Assembly: GCF_026342355.1 (NCBI RefSeq)
Contig: NZ_JAPEMV010000010.1
Span: forward strand, 310,001 to 374,000
Source: Streptomyces sp. NBC_00249
GTDB taxonomy: Bacteria > Actinomycetota > Actinomycetes > Streptomycetales > Streptomycetaceae
Direction of reading: 5' to 3'
DNA: 64,000 nt
Shown: one piece after another, positions 1 through 8,204 of the stretch
How positions within the stretch are numbered: the first letter of the stretch is position 1
How the letters are laid out: each line of letters begins with the position of its first letter
Translations under genes and position numbers: made by a program
The notes under the pieces: model-generated
Told to the model about the DNA's origin: nothing
Database searches by the model: none
Seen by the model: only the letters and a program-made list of their open reading frames with translations

Positions 1-214
1 CGGACATCTGGTCGCGCTGCTTGCGCAGCAGGATGAAGGACAGCGGGGCGGACAGCACGAGCGCCAGCAGCACGACCCAGGCGCCGTTGGCGTCACCGAT
101 CCCGGCGGGCACCCAGCGCAGCCGGACGAGCCCGGCGACGAGGACCAGGCATCCGACGAAGATGCCCAGGCGCATCGCGGTGTAGCGGATCGTCGCGCTC
201 GGCTTGAGGGACAC
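1..214 (-). CDS. DUF4229-like small membrane protein (3' end outside window)
   Basis: The reading frame is open from the window edge to a GTG at 212-214. A purine-rich AGAAGGGG lies just upstream of that GTG as ribosome binding site. The visible 71 residues begin VSLKPSATIRYTAMRLGIF and form two hydrophobic segments (about 15-33 and 45-62), followed by a basic tail LLRKQRDQ. This pattern fits the short DUF4229 membrane proteins of actinobacteria. The C terminus is missing because the gene runs off the window. Its function is unknown. It lies in the same direction as the menaquinone genes but about 80 bp from its neighbour, so co-transcription cannot be decided. Confidence 0.7.
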   Translation of the reverse strand, partial: MSLKPSATIRYTAMRLGIFVGCLVLVAGLVRLRWVPAGIGDANGAWVVLLALVLSAPLSFILLRKQRDQMS

Positions 215-297
215 GGTGACCCCTTCTCTCTCGTCGTCTACGGCGGCACGTGCCCCTCCAGTGAAGCACGCCGGACCCCGGCGGCGGCCCAGCGGGG

Positions 298-822
298 TCA
301 GTGCAGCGGCAGCAGCATCGTGATGTCGTCGCGGTCGTCGCCGGGGGCCACGCGGACGCCGTCGGGGACCCGGCCGACCTCCTTGTAGCCGCAGGAGGCG
401 TAGAAGTCCTCCAGGCCCATGCCGCCCCGGCAGGAGAGCCGGATCGCCTCGACGCCGCCGATCGTGCGCGCGTGTTCGGCGGAGGCGGCCAGCAGCTCGC
501 GGCCGTAGCCGCGGCCCTGGTGGCGGGGGTGGACCATCACGGTGTACAGCCAGATCCAGTGGGTCATCAGGCGGTGCTGGTTGAGCCCGAGGAAGGAGAC
601 GGCGGCGAGGGCGCCCTCCTCGTCGCGGCCCATGAGGAGCCGCATCCGGCCGTCGGAGACCATGCCGACCTGTGTGAGGAGCTGCGGGCGGATGTCGTCC
701 GGGACGACCGGCGGGACGAAGCCCACGGCGCCGCCGGCGTTGGTGACCTCCGTCCACAGGTCGAGGATCTCCTCGTACAGGGCCGGGCCGACCTTCGGGT
801 CCATCACGAAAGTAAGGGTCAT
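298..822 (-). CDS. GNAT family N-acetyltransferase
   Basis: This 174-residue protein has the single-domain GNAT size. The acetyl-CoA pyrophosphate loop is visible as RHQGRGYG at about residues 100-107, after the strand WLYTVMVHP. The C-terminal part FYASCGYKEVGR is the usual last strand/helix of the fold. It should transfer an acetyl group from acetyl-CoA to an amine, but the substrate cannot be told from sequence. It is a cytoplasmic enzyme with no signal peptide. It lies downstream of mqnE on the same strand, separated by about 100 bp that contain a strong hairpin, so it is probably transcribed on its own. Confidence 0.85.
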   Translation of the reverse strand: MTLTFVMDPKVGPALYEEILDLWTEVTNAGGAVGFVPPVVPDDIRPQLLTQVGMVSDGRMRLLMGRDEEGALAAVSFLGLNQHRLMTHWIWLYTVMVHPRHQGRGYGRELLAASAEHARTIGGVEAIRLSCRGGMGLEDFYASCGYKEVGRVPDGVRVAPGDDRDDITMLLPLH

Positions 823-866
823 AGCCGAAGAGTATCTATTACCTGCCCGGTGGCGCCAGCACGAGA

Positions 867-897
867 ACGCCCCGGTCCGCGCTGCGGACCGGGGCGT
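867..897 (-). terminator. Rho-independent-like hairpin 3' of mqnE
   Basis: A perfect 14-bp inverted repeat (arms 867-880 and 884-897, loop GCT) begins 25 bp after the mqnE stop codon. There is no T tract, which is common for streptomycete terminators. It separates mqnE from the downstream acetyltransferase gene. Confidence 0.7.
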
Positions 898-921
898 GCG
901 TACGTCAGATGCCGCGGCGCG

Positions 922-2085
922 TCAGAGGCGCATCGCCTGCGGGGTCTCGCGCAGGTCCGCGTCCGGGCCGGGGTACTCGCGGATGATCTCGTAGCGCGTG
1001 TTGCGCTCGACCGGGCGGAAGCCCGCCTCGCGGATCAGCTCGAGCAGGTCCTCGCGGCCCAGCTTGTTCGGGGTGCCGTAGTTGTCGGCGTCGTGCGTGA
1101 TCTTGTACTCGACCACCGAGCCGTCCATGTCGTCCGCGCCGTGCTGCAGCGCGAGCTGGGCGGTCTGCACGCCGTGCATCACCCAGAAGACCTTGACGTG
1201 CGGCACGTTGTCGAACAGGAGGCGCGAGACCGCGAAGGTCTTCAGCGCCTCGGCGCCGGTGGCCATCGTCGTCCGCGCCTGGAGCTTGTTGCGGACCTTG
1301 CCGTCCTTCATGTCCACGAAGTCGTGCTGGTAGCGCAGCGGGATGAAGACCTGGAAACCGCCGGTCTCGTCCTGGAGCTCGCGCAGCCGCAGCACGTGGT
1401 CCACGCGGTGGCGCGGCTCCTCGATGTGCCCGTAGAGCATCGTCGCCGGGGTCTTGAGACCCTTCTCGTGCGCCAGACGGTGGATGCGCGACCAGTCTTC
1501 CCAGTGGGTGCGGTGGTCGACGATGTGCTGGCGGACCTCCCAGTCGAAGATCTCCGCGCCGCCGCCGGTGAGCGACTCGAGGCCGGCCTCGATCAGCTCG
1601 TCCAGGATCTCGGACGCCGAGAGACCGGAGATCGTCTCGAAGTGGTGGATCTCGGTGGCGGTGAACGCCTTCAGCGAGACGCTCGGCAGCGCCTCCTTCA
1701 GGGCGGAGAGCGAGCGCGGGTAGTACCGCCACGGCAGGGTGGGGTGCAGGCCGTTGACGATGTGCAGCTCGGTGAGGTTCTCGTTCTCCATGGCCTTGGC
1801 CAGGCGGACGGCTTCCTCGATGCGCATCGTGTACGCGTCCTTCTCGCCCGGCTTGCGCTGGAAGGAGCAGTACGCACAGGAGGCGGTGCACACGTTGGTC
1901 ATGTTGAGGTGACGGTTGACGTTGAAGTGGACGACGTCGCCGTTCTTGCGCGTGCGCACCTCGTGGGCGAGGCCGCCCAGCCACGCCAGGTCGTCCGACT
2001 CGTAGAGGGCGATGCCGTCCTCCCGGGTCAGCCGCTCGCCGGAGCGGACCTTCTCCTCCAGCTCACGCTTGAGCCCAGCGTCCAT
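922..2085 (-). CDS. mqnE: Aminofutalosine synthase MqnE (radical SAM)
   Basis: This 387-residue radical SAM enzyme joins 3-[(1-carboxyvinyl)oxy]benzoate to the adenosyl radical to make aminofutalosine, an early step of the futalosine menaquinone pathway. The cluster-binding Cx3Cx2C motif is CTASCAYC at residues 66-73. The following SFQRKPGEKDAYTM and the GGGAEIFDWEVR block are typical of MqnE rather than MqnC. The frame extends 17 codons further, but the ATG at 2083-2085 is preceded at the right distance by GAGGAG and begins MDAGLKREL as in homologues. The other menaquinone genes lie just upstream on the same strand. Confidence 0.95.
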   Translation of the reverse strand: MDAGLKRELEEKVRSGERLTREDGIALYESDDLAWLGGLAHEVRTRKNGDVVHFNVNRHLNMTNVCTASCAYCSFQRKPGEKDAYTMRIEEAVRLAKAMENENLTELHIVNGLHPTLPWRYYPRSLSALKEALPSVSLKAFTATEIHHFETISGLSASEILDELIEAGLESLTGGGAEIFDWEVRQHIVDHRTHWEDWSRIHRLAHEKGLKTPATMLYGHIEEPRHRVDHVLRLRELQDETGGFQVFIPLRYQHDFVDMKDGKVRNKLQARTTMATGAEALKTFAVSRLLFDNVPHVKVFWVMHGVQTAQLALQHGADDMDGSVVEYKITHDADNYGTPNKLGREDLLELIREAGFRPVERNTRYEIIREYPGPDADLRETPQAMRL

Positions 2086-2155
2086 GCCGGATTCTCCTCT
2101 GTCGCCTCTGTGTCCCGACCTGCGTGCAGTGTGCAACCGCCACCCAACCGTACTC

Positions 2156-2611
2156 TCAGCCCTCTTCGGGCAGCGCCCCGACCCGGTTCTCCCACTTGGT
2201 GGAGAGCACGATCGTGGTGCGGGTCCGGGAGACGCCCTTGGTGCTGGACAGCTTGCGGATGATCCGCTCCAGGCCGTCCACGTCGCCGGCGCGGACCTTG
2301 AGCATGTAGGAGTCGTCGCCCGCGATGAACCAGCAGTCCTCGATCTCGGTGAGGTCGCGCAGCCTGCGCGCCACGTCCTCGTGGTCCGCGGCGTCGGAGA
2401 GGGAGATGCCGATCAGCGCCGTGACGCCCATGCCGAGCGAGGCCGAGTCCACGGTCGCGCGGTAGCCGGTGATCACACCCGCCGTCTCCAGGCGGTTGAT
2501 GCGGTCGGTGACGCTGGGGCCGGAGAGGCCCACGAGACGGCCCAGCTCCGCGTACGAGGCACGACCGTTCTCACGAAGTGCCTGGATGAGCTGCCTGTCC
2601 ACCGTGTCCAT
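2156..2611 (-). CDS. Lrp/AsnC family transcriptional regulator
   Basis: This 151-residue protein has an N-terminal winged helix-turn-helix (MDTVDRQLIQALRENGRASY, then LGRLVGLSGPSVTDRINRLE) and a C-terminal RAM ligand-binding domain. That is the standard Lrp/AsnC plan and length. The start at 2609-2611 is preferred over an upstream one because the family begins with the (M)D..D..I pattern and GGAAGG precedes it. It sits between mqnE and ubiX on the same strand, so it may respond to an amino acid or aromatic effector and act on the divergent small gene or on itself. An inverted repeat at 2670-2689 is a candidate site. Confidence 0.88.
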   Translation of the reverse strand: MDTVDRQLIQALRENGRASYAELGRLVGLSGPSVTDRINRLETAGVITGYRATVDSASLGMGVTALIGISLSDAADHEDVARRLRDLTEIEDCWFIAGDDSYMLKVRAGDVDGLERIIRKLSSTKGVSRTRTTIVLSTKWENRVGALPEEG

Positions 2612-2669
2612 TACGTGGAGCCTTCCATTATTCGGCGTTCCTGCAAGTCTAGGTATAGAATCTAAGGCA

Positions 2670-2689
2670 CACAGGGTCAACACCCTGTG
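2670..2689. promoter_or_regulatory. Inverted repeat in the Lrp/small-gene divergent promoter
   Basis: CACAGGGT-CAAC-ACCCTGTG is a perfect 8-bp inverted repeat. It lies in a locally AT-rich 120-bp region between the Lrp-type gene and the divergent 44-aa gene. Its symmetry and place suggest an operator, perhaps for the Lrp protein. A stem-loop in the leader of the plus-strand gene is the alternative. Confidence 0.5.
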
Positions 2690-2732
2690 AATCTTTCAAC
2701 AGATCAATGACGATCTTCAGGAGTGGTTCACC

Positions 2733-2867
2733 GTGTACACGATCGAGATGGCCTACGCGCACATGCGACAGCTCCAGGAGCTGGCCAACCGATCCCGCAC
2801 CGACCAGCCCGCCGCCGCCCACCGCGTCGACAAGACCCGCAAGCCGCGCATCGGCAAGAAGCGCTAG
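2733..2867 (+). CDS. Conserved 44-aa basic protein, function unknown
   Basis: This short gene starts at GTG 2733, with AGGAG 10 bases upstream, and ends at TAG 2865-2867. The product begins MYTIEMAYAHMRQLQELAN and ends in a basic tail KPRIGKKR. It has no membrane segment and is partly helical and strongly positive at the C terminus. It is convergent with ubiX and divergent from the Lrp-type gene. A small protein of this kind at this point in the menaquinone region is, as far as I recall, usual in Streptomyces. No function can be assigned. Confidence 0.65.
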   Translation: MYTIEMAYAHMRQLQELANRSRTDQPAAAHRVDKTRKPRIGKKR

Positions 2868-2881
2868 GCCCGGGCCCCGGC

Positions 2882-3553
2882 TCAGCCACGGGGGCGGGCG
2901 CTGCCAAGCTCCCCCTCCCAACGGCGGTACAGCCCGTGCGGCACCCCTGCCGCGTCGAGCACCCGCCCCGCGACGAAGTCCACGAGGTCCTGGATGTGCG
3001 TCGCACCCGCGTAGAACGCCGGAGAGGCGGGCAGCACCACGGCGCCCGCCTCGTCCAGCGCCACCAGATGCTTGAGCGTCTGCCCGTTCAGCGGGGTCTC
3101 CCGCACCGCGACCACCAGCCGGCGCCGCTCCTTGAGCGTCACGCTCGCGACGCGCTGGAGCAGGTCCTTCGACAGTCCGAGCGCCACCCCGGCCACGCAC
3201 GCCGTGGACGCCGGGACGATCAGCATCCCCTTCACCGCGTACGAGCCCGAACTCGGCCCGGCCGCCAGGTCCCCCGCGCCCCAGTACCGCACGTCGTCCA
3301 GCCCGGGCACCTCGAAGGTCCCCGGCTTGCCGTCGGCGCCCCGGCCCAGCCACTCCGTCAGATCGGCCCGCCAGTGCGCGTCGCGGAAGGCGATCCCGGT
3401 CTCGTCCAGCAGAGTGAGCCGCGAGGCCCGACTGACCACCAGGTCCACGCTCTCGCCCGCCGCCAGCAGACCCCGGATCACCGAAGCCGCGTACGGCGTC
3501 CCGGACGCCCCGGAAACCCCGACCACCCACGGGGTGCGCTTGCGCTCAGTCAT
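2882..3553 (-). CDS. ubiX: UbiX-type flavin prenyltransferase (MqnM role)
   Basis: This 223-residue enzyme prenylates FMN with a dimethylallyl group to make prenylated FMN, the cofactor of the UbiD-type decarboxylase. The phosphate-binding motif GVSGASGTPYA is at residues 12-22. The middle block IVPASTACVAGVALGLSKDLLQRVASV and the C-terminal PLNGQTLKHLVAL are typical of the family. The start at 3551-3553 has GGAGG directly upstream. The partner decarboxylase (5183-6640) is in the same cluster, so its job here is to supply cofactor for menaquinone synthesis (called MqnM in that pathway). Confidence 0.93.
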   Translation of the reverse strand: MTERKRTPWVVGVSGASGTPYAASVIRGLLAAGESVDLVVSRASRLTLLDETGIAFRDAHWRADLTEWLGRGADGKPGTFEVPGLDDVRYWGAGDLAAGPSSGSYAVKGMLIVPASTACVAGVALGLSKDLLQRVASVTLKERRRLVVAVRETPLNGQTLKHLVALDEAGAVVLPASPAFYAGATHIQDLVDFVAGRVLDAAGVPHGLYRRWEGELGSARPRG

Positions 3554-3780
3554 ACCTCCGAGACTATCCGGCCACGGCACGGAGGCACTCGGTGAGGGGA
3601 CCGCCCGTCCCAGGGGCTGGGACAGGGCCCTCCCGACCGCGGACCGGCCCTCCGGTCAGCTGGCGGCGGAGGGGTCCACGGGCAGGGTGCGGGTGTCGAG
3701 CGTCAGCTTGCCGATGCCCGTCTCTAAGAGCCTGCAGCCGGGCGCCGGAGGCATGTCCGTCCCGCTCCCGTCCCGCCGGG

Positions 3781-4704
3781 TTACAGGCTGAACCCCCGTA
3801 CGAACAGGTCCATGAGGGTGGCGAGGAAGAGGCAGATGCCGATCACGCCGTTGACCGTGAAGAACGCGCGGTTCAGGCGGGACAGGTCGTGCGGGGTCAC
3901 GATGCTGTGCTCGTAGAGGAAGGCGCAGACCACGATCAGCAGGCCCGCCCAGAAGAAGATCCCCGCGTCCGTCGCGACGGCGTACCAGGCCAGCAGGGCC
4001 GTCGTCACGACGTGCGCGCCGCGCGCCCCCCACAGGGCGGCGGGGATGCCGAAGCGGGCCGGGACCGAGCGGACGCCCTCCGCGCGGTCGGCCGCCACGT
4101 CCTGGCAGCCGAAGATCAGGTCGAAGCCGCCGATCCACACGCCCACCGCGAGGCCCAGGATCACCGCGTCCCAGGACCACTCACCGGTGATCGCCAGCCA
4201 GGCCCCGACCGGGCCCATCGCCTGGGCGAGGCCCAGGATGGCGTGCGGGAAGTCCGTGAACCGCTTGCCGTACGGGTAGACCACCATCGGGACGACGGCG
4301 ATCGGCGCCAGCATCAGGCACAGCGGGTTCAGCAGGGCGGCCGAGCCGAGGAAGACCACGAGCGCGATCCCGGCCCCGGTCCAGGCGGAGCGCACCGACA
4401 CCGCGCCGGTGACGAGCTCGCGCCCGGCGGTGCGGGGGTTGCGGGAGTCGATCTCCCGGTCGATGATCCGGTTCGCGGCCATCGCGAAGGTCCGCAGGCC
4501 GACCATGCAGACGGTGACGAGCAGCAGCTCGCCCCAGTGCATGCGCCGGTCGAGCTGGAACATGGCGGTGAGCGCGGCGATGTAGGCGAAGGGCAGAGCG
4601 AAGACCGAGTGCTCGATCATCACGAGCCGCAGGAACGCCTTCACCCTGCCGCCGGCCTGCGGCGCGGGCCCGGACCCGAGGACTCCCTCGGCGGCCGATG
4701 TCAT
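3781..4704 (-). CDS. mqnP: UbiA-family prenyltransferase MqnP
   Basis: This 307-residue integral membrane protein attaches the polyprenyl chain to the 6-hydroxynaphthoate intermediate of the futalosine menaquinone pathway. The two Asp-rich diphosphate/Mg sites are clear: NRIIDREIDSRNP near residue 80 and GCQDVAADRAEG near residue 205. About eight hydrophobic segments follow the family pattern. The ATG at 4702-4704 overlaps the stop of the upstream gene (ATGA), so the two are translationally coupled. The 3' region (3554-3780) holds no gene I can support, only a weak 6-bp hairpin at 3642-3657. Confidence 0.93.
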   Translation of the reverse strand: MTSAAEGVLGSGPAPQAGGRVKAFLRLVMIEHSVFALPFAYIAALTAMFQLDRRMHWGELLLVTVCMVGLRTFAMAANRIIDREIDSRNPRTAGRELVTGAVSVRSAWTGAGIALVVFLGSAALLNPLCLMLAPIAVVPMVVYPYGKRFTDFPHAILGLAQAMGPVGAWLAITGEWSWDAVILGLAVGVWIGGFDLIFGCQDVAADRAEGVRSVPARFGIPAALWGARGAHVVTTALLAWYAVATDAGIFFWAGLLIVVCAFLYEHSIVTPHDLSRLNRAFFTVNGVIGICLFLATLMDLFVRGFSL

Positions 4705-5186
4705 CCGAGGGACCTCCGGAACTGTTCGAGCTCGGCGCGCAGGTCCGTGAGGGCCTGCGGCCCGATCTCCACCTCGAGGGCGGGCGTGCCCTCGGACGGC
4801 GGGGGGACGACGGAGGCCAGGAAGGCGAAGCCCTCGCCCGCGGGGCGGCCGTCCAGGCGCAGCACGTCGTGCGCGGACACCGTCAGCACCAGCGAGAACT
4901 CGGCGTCCGGGTCGGCGGTCGCGGCGAGCAGCCGCTCGGCGAAGGCGCCGGCCTCGGCGTCGGTCAGGTCGTTGAGGGCGATCTCGCGGCCCTCGCCGTC
5001 CGTGCGGTCGGCGATCAGCTGCCACAGGTCGGACGGTCCGGCGAACTCCTCGGGGGTGACCCCGGCGCGCTCGGCGGCCTCCTTCACCTCCGGCTGGGCC
5101 GGGTCGATCGTCGGGCGTACGAGAGCGACGCAGGGGGTGTCGCTGCCGATGAAGAGGGCGGGGCCGCCCACGGCGATGGGGCTCAC
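4701..5186 (-). CDS. Conserved hypothetical protein between mqnL and mqnP
   Basis: This 161-residue protein starts at GTG 5184-5186, which overlaps the decarboxylase stop, and it ends overlapping the mqnP start. It is therefore a fully coupled member of the menaquinone operon. The sequence begins VSPIAVGGPALFIGSDTP, is acidic overall and has no membrane segment or motif I recognise. Mixed helices occur around DRTDGEGREIALNDLTDAEA. The tight coupling suggests an accessory or scaffolding role near the decarboxylase and prenyltransferase, but that is inference only. Confidence 0.75.
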   Translation of the reverse strand: MSPIAVGGPALFIGSDTPCVALVRPTIDPAQPEVKEAAERAGVTPEEFAGPSDLWQLIADRTDGEGREIALNDLTDAEAGAFAERLLAATADPDAEFSLVLTVSAHDVLRLDGRPAGEGFAFLASVVPPPSEGTPALEVEIGPQALTDLRAELEQFRRSLG

Positions 5187-6640
5187 AGTCCGTACTCCTT
5201 CCAGCGGCGGTCCACGAGGGCCGCCGTCGCGGGGTCGGACTCCACCATGTCGGGCCAGCCCCCGTCGCGCGTGTAGCCCTCCTCCGGCAGTTTCTTCGTG
5301 GCGTCGATGCCGGCCTTGCCGCCCCAGAACTGCTGGTACGAGGCGTGGTCCAGATGGTCGACCGGTCCCTCGACGACGGTGAGGTCGCGGGAGTAGTCGG
5401 TGTTGCCCAGCGCCCGCCAGGACACCTCGTGCAGGTCGTGGACGTCGCAGTCCTTGTCCACCACGATGATCAGCTTGGTCAGCGACATCATGTGGGCGCC
5501 CCAGATGGCGTGCATGACCTTCTGCGCGTGCTTGGGGTACTTCTTGTCGATCGAGACGATCGCGCAGTTGTGGAAGCCGCCCGACTCCGGCAGGTGGTAG
5601 TCCACGATGTCCGGGACGATGATCTTGAGCAGGGGCAGGAAGAAGCGTTCCGTCGCGCGGCCCAGCGGGCCGTCCTCGGTCGGCGGCCGGCCGACGACGA
5701 TCGACTGGAGCAGCGGGCGCTTGCGCATCGTCACGCAGTCGATCTTCAGCGCGGGGAAGGGTTCCTGCGGGGTGTAGAAGCCGGTGTGGTCGCCGAAGGG
5801 GCCCTCGGGGAGCATCTCGCCGGGCTCCAGCCAGCCTTCGATGACGACCTCGGCGTTGGCCGGGACCTGGAGCGGGACCGTCTTGCAGTCGACCATCTCG
5901 ATGCGCTTGCCCGCGACGAACCCGGCGAAGAGGTACTCGTCGATGTCGCCCGGCAGCGGCGCGGTGGAGGCGTAGGTCACGGCGGGCGGGCAGCCGAAGG
6001 CGATGGCGACCGGCAGCCGCTCGCCGCGCGCGGCGGCGACCGCGTAGTGGTTGCGGCTGTCCTTGTGGATCTGCCAGTGCATGCCGATGGTGCGCTTGTC
6101 GTGGCGCTGGAGGCGGTAGAGGCCCAGGTTGCGCACGCCCGTCTCGGGGTGCTTGGTGTGGGTGAGGCCCAGGTTGAAGAAGTCGCCGCCGTCCTTGGGC
6201 CAGGTGAAGAGCGCCGGCAGCTGGTCCAGGTCGACGTCGTCCCCGGTGAGGACGACCTCCTGGACGGGCGCGGACTCGCCCTTCACCTTCTTCGGCGGGA
6301 CGTGCACCATCGAGCCGAGCTTCCCGAAGGCCTCGCGGACCCCGATGAAGCCCTGCGGCAGCTCGGGCTTGAGCAGCCCGCCGATCTTCTCGCTGATCTC
6401 GGCGTACGACTTGAGGCCCAGGGCCTTCAGCAGGCGCCGGTCGGTCCCGAAGACGTTCATGGCCAGCGGCATCGCCGAGCCCCGGACGTTCTCGAACAGC
6501 AGGGCCGGGCCGCCCGCCTTGTTCACTCTGTCGACGATCTCCCCGACCTCCAGGTACGGGTCGACTTCGGCCTTGATGCGCTTGAGGTCGCCCTCCCGCT
6601 CCAGAGCCCGGAGCAGCGAGCGGAGATCGTCGTAAGCCAT
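5183..6640 (-). CDS. mqnL: UbiD-family menaquinone decarboxylase (MqnL)
   Basis: This 485-residue prenyl-FMN-dependent decarboxylase has the normal UbiD length. Typical blocks are KAGGPALLFENV near the N terminus, ALFTWPKDGGDFFNLGLT, PEGPFGDHTGFY and the C-terminal SIDKKYPKHAQKVMHAIWG. In the futalosine pathway such an enzyme removes the carboxylate from the prenylated 6-hydroxynaphthoate produced by MqnP. The presence of ubiX and mqnP in the same cluster supports this role over a general aromatic-acid decarboxylase. It starts with MAYDDLRSLL and is the first gene of the coupled run mqnL-unknown-mqnP. Confidence 0.92.
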   Translation of the reverse strand: MAYDDLRSLLRALEREGDLKRIKAEVDPYLEVGEIVDRVNKAGGPALLFENVRGSAMPLAMNVFGTDRRLLKALGLKSYAEISEKIGGLLKPELPQGFIGVREAFGKLGSMVHVPPKKVKGESAPVQEVVLTGDDVDLDQLPALFTWPKDGGDFFNLGLTHTKHPETGVRNLGLYRLQRHDKRTIGMHWQIHKDSRNHYAVAAARGERLPVAIAFGCPPAVTYASTAPLPGDIDEYLFAGFVAGKRIEMVDCKTVPLQVPANAEVVIEGWLEPGEMLPEGPFGDHTGFYTPQEPFPALKIDCVTMRKRPLLQSIVVGRPPTEDGPLGRATERFFLPLLKIIVPDIVDYHLPESGGFHNCAIVSIDKKYPKHAQKVMHAIWGAHMMSLTKLIIVVDKDCDVHDLHEVSWRALGNTDYSRDLTVVEGPVDHLDHASYQQFWGGKAGIDATKKLPEEGYTRDGGWPDMVESDPATAALVDRRWKEYGL

Positions 6641-6729
6641 GGGGCCAAGTATCCGTCACCAACTACCCTGGAGATGTCACCGGGCCCCGCGTGGGCCCGC
6701 CGCCACTGCCCGGGAGTCGGTCCCACACC

Positions 6730-7050
6730 GTGCTGCGCTATCTGCCGTTCCTGCTGATCATCGCGCTGACCATCTACGCCTTCATCGACTGCCTGAACAC
6801 CCCGGAGGAAGAGGTCAAGCACCTCCCCAAGGCGGTCTGGGTGTTCATCATCCTGCTCTTCACGATCGTCGGCCCGGTGGTCTGGCTCTTCGCGGGCAAG
6901 CAGCGGACGGCGGCCGGCGGCGGTTACGGCGGGGGCGGCGGCCGGAGCCGCCGGACGCAGTGGGTGGCGCCCGACGACAACCCGGAGTTCCTGAAGTCCC
7001 TGCGCGACGAGCAGGAGGACAAGAAGGACGGGGAGAAGGACAAGGAGTAG
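6730..7050 (+). CDS. PLDc_N-domain small membrane protein
   Basis: This 106-residue protein has two membrane segments (YLPFLLIIALTIYAFIDCL and VFIILLFTIVGPVVWLFAG) separated by a short acidic loop. That is the PLDc_N (cardiolipin synthase N-terminal-like) fold found in many small actinobacterial proteins. A Gly-rich linker and a charged, Lys/Glu-rich tail follow. I chose the GTG at 6730 because family members start directly at (M)LRYLPFLL; a GTG at 6691 would add 13 residues. The function is unknown. It is divergent from mqnL. Confidence 0.75.
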   Translation: MLRYLPFLLIIALTIYAFIDCLNTPEEEVKHLPKAVWVFIILLFTIVGPVVWLFAGKQRTAAGGGYGGGGGRSRRTQWVAPDDNPEFLKSLRDEQEDKKDGEKDKE

Positions 7051-7066
7051 CCCCGCTCCCACAGCA

Positions 7067-8188
7067 CTAGACGGCGTCGACGGGCTCCGCCGGAGCCAGC
7101 GCGCCGACCAGCCACGGCATGTCCTTGCGCCGGACGGCGATGAGCAGCTCACGCTCCCCGTCCCGGCACTGGGCCACCAGGCAGCCGATGCCGAGTTCGC
7201 TCGCCGCCGTCTGGTCGGGGTCCGACGCGAACAGGGGCCGGACCCGCTCCAGGACCAGAGCGGCCGGCAGCGGCTTCCGGCGGAAGGCCCCCGCCGGGTC
7301 GTCGGTGAAGGCGAGGACGCCGGGGCCCACCACGAGGCGGCTGTGGGCGTGCGTGCCGCCGGGGCCGCTGCGGTCACCGAGCAGCAGGGCACCGAAGACG
7401 CGCTGCTTATCGTCCCGGCGCGGAGCCACCTCGATCGTGTCCGGTTCACCCCGCAGGGCCTTGTACAGGCTGACGGCGCCTGCGACGAGGACGATGAGCG
7501 CGGCCCCGATCCCGCTCCACCGCAGGGCCTCCTCGATGCGGAGGTTCAGTGCCACGGCCGTGACCGGCACATGGACGGCCACCAGGGCCCCTGCGACGGC
7601 GGGCACCATGAACTGCCAGGGGGCAGCCCGTCGGTAGCGGCCGGACAGCCACCTCTGCCAGCAGCCGATCCACACCATCACCGGCCCGCCGAGCAGCAGC
7701 CCGGCCCCCCAGGCGAACGGCACCGCGTAGGCGGTGTACGGGTTCCGGTCGGTGAAGGTGCTGCGTGAGAAGCGGGCGCCGTGGGCGATGCTCCGGACCT
7801 CGCCGCGCCAGCTGACCAGCCGCACCTGTTCGCCCTGCGCGACCAGCTGCTCGATCCCGGTCCACTGCATGTCGAGGTGCTGCTTCGTTCCGTCCCCGCG
7901 CGCGGCGTCGATGTGCGTGACCTGCGCCCGCCTCCCGGTCGTCCGGACCCGCTCCACGGTCGCCGGGACCGAGCTCAGACACTGCGCCTGCTGCCTCGGT
8001 GTCAGGCCCGGGGCGCAGGGCTGCGCCGCGGCGAACGCCCTGGCGGCCGCGTCGGCGCTGCGTACGGGCACCAGCAGCAGGAAGACACCGATCAGCATCG
8101 CGATGCCGCCGAGGCCGATCGGCAGCACGGTCTGCTTCCAGCGCACCCGGCCGTCCGGTCTCCCGGACGGCTCCTCTTCAGTGGTCAT
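7067..8188 (-). CDS. Hypothetical membrane protein
   Basis: This protein of about 373 residues starts at ATG 8186-8188; a TTG three codons upstream, with AGGG before it, is also possible. Membrane segments lie near residues 24-43 and around 155-245 (three or four helices). Between the first and second lies an extracellular-looking domain with a CAPGLTPRQQAQC cysteine pair. A soluble C-terminal domain follows the last helix. This resembles the diffuse group of streptomycete membrane proteins whose outer domain handles unknown ligands. I do not recognise the family. It is convergent with the PLDc_N gene. Confidence 0.7.
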   Translation of the reverse strand: MTTEEEPSGRPDGRVRWKQTVLPIGLGGIAMLIGVFLLLVPVRSADAAARAFAAAQPCAPGLTPRQQAQCLSSVPATVERVRTTGRRAQVTHIDAARGDGTKQHLDMQWTGIEQLVAQGEQVRLVSWRGEVRSIAHGARFSRSTFTDRNPYTAYAVPFAWGAGLLLGGPVMVWIGCWQRWLSGRYRRAAPWQFMVPAVAGALVAVHVPVTAVALNLRIEEALRWSGIGAALIVLVAGAVSLYKALRGEPDTIEVAPRRDDKQRVFGALLLGDRSGPGGTHAHSRLVVGPGVLAFTDDPAGAFRRKPLPAALVLERVRPLFASDPDQTAASELGIGCLVAQCRDGERELLIAVRRKDMPWLVGALAPAEPVDAV

Positions 8189-8204
8189 GAAATCCAAGGG
8201 TGCC

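Noticed and set aside
301..2262. 653-codon plus-strand frame antisense to mqnE
   Set aside because: The composition is Val/Asp/Arg/His-rich with no recognisable domain. mqnE on the other strand is unambiguous.
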